Shown here in pieces: positions 62,773 to 64,000 of a stretch of 64,000 nt of DNA. The first letter of the stretch is position 1. Every line of letters starts with the position of its first letter. Made by a program: the position numbers and the translations under genes. This stretch comes from Theocolax elegans (lineage: Eukaryota > Arthropoda > Insecta > Hymenoptera > Cerocephalidae). The DNA is taken from the NCBI GenBank assembly GCA_026168455.1, contig CM047425.1, forward strand, positions 9,894,001 through 9,958,000. The letters run 5' to 3'. The notes beneath the pieces are model-generated. The model saw nothing but the letters and a program-made list of their open reading frames with translations, did not search any database and was not told the DNA's origin.

Positions 62773-63245
62773 CCGGATTTGATCGTCGGGTCGGGTTTGA
62801 TTTACATGCCGGATTTAAAAAACTATAAAAACAAATGTATGAGTTTATAATTATAGAAAGTACAGTTATCGAATGAAAGATGATATACCGCAAAATTCAG
62901 TTTGGAAATGTAAATGTGTATAAGCGGGATTTGATCGTCAGGTCCGTATCAGGTATATCTTTTTGATTTGCGGTGCAGCCAGAAAAAATAAAATAAAAAA
63001 ATGTATCTATGTATATAATAGATTAATCGGTTTTCCCGAACCAAAACTTTACTTTAAAATAAAAAAGTCACATTTTATTTTAAACTACAATTTTGATTCG
63101 GAAAAACCGATAAATATATTATACATTTTGGCATATATTATGTACATAGTACCGAACGTTAAATTAGTTTTTATATAAAAAAGTGTCTATTTACAATTAT
63201 ATAAAACTTCAAACAATTTGGCCGGGTTTGATCGTCAGATATATA
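62773..63245. repeat. Three dispersed copies of a GATCGTC motif
   Basis: CCGGATTTGATCGTCGGGTC (about 62773), GCGGGATTTGATCGTCAGGT (about 62926) and CCGGGTTTGATCGTCAGATA (about 63222) share a 15-16 base core. Spacing is about 150 and 295. No coding sequence. Confidence 0.6.
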
Positions 63246-64000
63246 TTATGCTGCTTACTTACAATCAGAATCCAATAAAAAAATAATTTGTATTAACAGA
63301 AAAAACTTTTATCGAAAAGAAATACAAATTAGATAGCCGTTTTGTACGTTAGTTTGGTTCAGATCAGGCACGTAATATTTTCTATATTTACTGTCCAGAT
63401 TTAATAAAAATGAATATTTATCAGTTTACGTTTATAAAAATGATAAATTATTAAATGATACAAAATCTATAATGACGCTTTCAAGAAAACGTAAAAAATA
63501 AGGCTCACCGGATTTTATCCAGCATGTAACAGTTATTAGTTAATGTCTGGATTTAAGATCCATCCATGAGATTAAAATATTTTTTACACTTCTTTATATT
63601 TATTATATTATTTTAAATATTATTTTTAATTAAGAGCAAATGGCTTTCGTATAACTGTTCAAAATTATAACAAGAACATAAATATTTGAGTATATAAACA
63701 ATTTAAAAACTTCATACAATTTACCAAGAAATCCATACATTTTACCATAGATTTTGTGTAAAAAGTGTTAGACATTAGAAGACCGAGAATCGAATGAGGG
63801 TCATATTGTTACCGAAAATCAATAACTACTCAGAATTTAGTAGGTTTGAAATATGAAATATATGAAAAACAGTAAGTATTTAATAAATATTAAGGTTAGT
63901 AAATAAGGACCAGATCTTGACCCAAATAAAAGCCATACTTATACCGTAAATCGATACCTTCAACAACTCTATATTTTTTACCAAATGATTTGGAAGTATC
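63246..64000. other. AT-rich non-coding region
   Basis: No supported gene or element to the end of the window. Confidence 0.4.

Overview
This is an AT-rich, repeat-dense piece of an animal nuclear genome, almost certainly an insect. Three things support that: short GT-AG introns, a TATA box plus TCAGT initiator, and R1-clade, Penelope-like and Ty3/gypsy retroelements. A hymenopteran such as a parasitoid wasp is my guess, at low confidence. I see no bacterial or viral operon structure.

Only two host protein-coding genes can be supported. They are tandem, minus-strand, two-exon paralogues at 5632-6050 and 6956-8232. Each encodes a small secreted Kunitz-like protein with a signal-peptide exon followed by a mature-domain exon. 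Both lack the Cys pair matching the 14-38 disulfide of BPTI, and both carry an inserted basic RRKRG stretch in the reactive-loop region. Neither gene shows as one open frame because the signal peptide sits on its own exon.

Layout: 1-5600 is AT-rich DNA with a 1.15 kb palindromic foldback element (2419-3563) that was later hit by a tRNA-derived SINE. 5632-8340 is the Kunitz-like pair. 8341-10716 holds decayed repeats, a half copy of the foldback and SINE tails. 10717-13575 is a near-identical 1.43 kb tandem duplication. 15631-28909 is a nested tandem duplication (about 6 kb, 1.84 kb and 0.95 kb units). 29441-30830 is a decayed satellite of roughly 180 bp period. 30831-41460 is mostly non-coding with microsatellites, MITEs (a TTAA-flanked family with at least four copies) and a minus-strand Penelope fragment. 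41461-43832 is a 5'-truncated R1-clade retrotransposon sitting inside an (AC)n microsatellite. 44000-46018 is microsatellite-rich. 46019-52434 is a nest of retroelements: a gypsy pol fragment, a Penelope-type terminal-repeat insertion with a 15 bp target duplication, a solo LTR inside that insertion, and an internally inverted Penelope copy ending in a hammerhead-like motif. 52435-64000 is non-coding with hairpins, foldbacks and short dispersed motifs.

The window reads as gene-poor intergenic or large-intron sequence shaped by waves of transposition and recent tandem duplication. The many single-base indels between otherwise identical duplicate copies leave open that some duplication or indel differences come from a long-read assembly.
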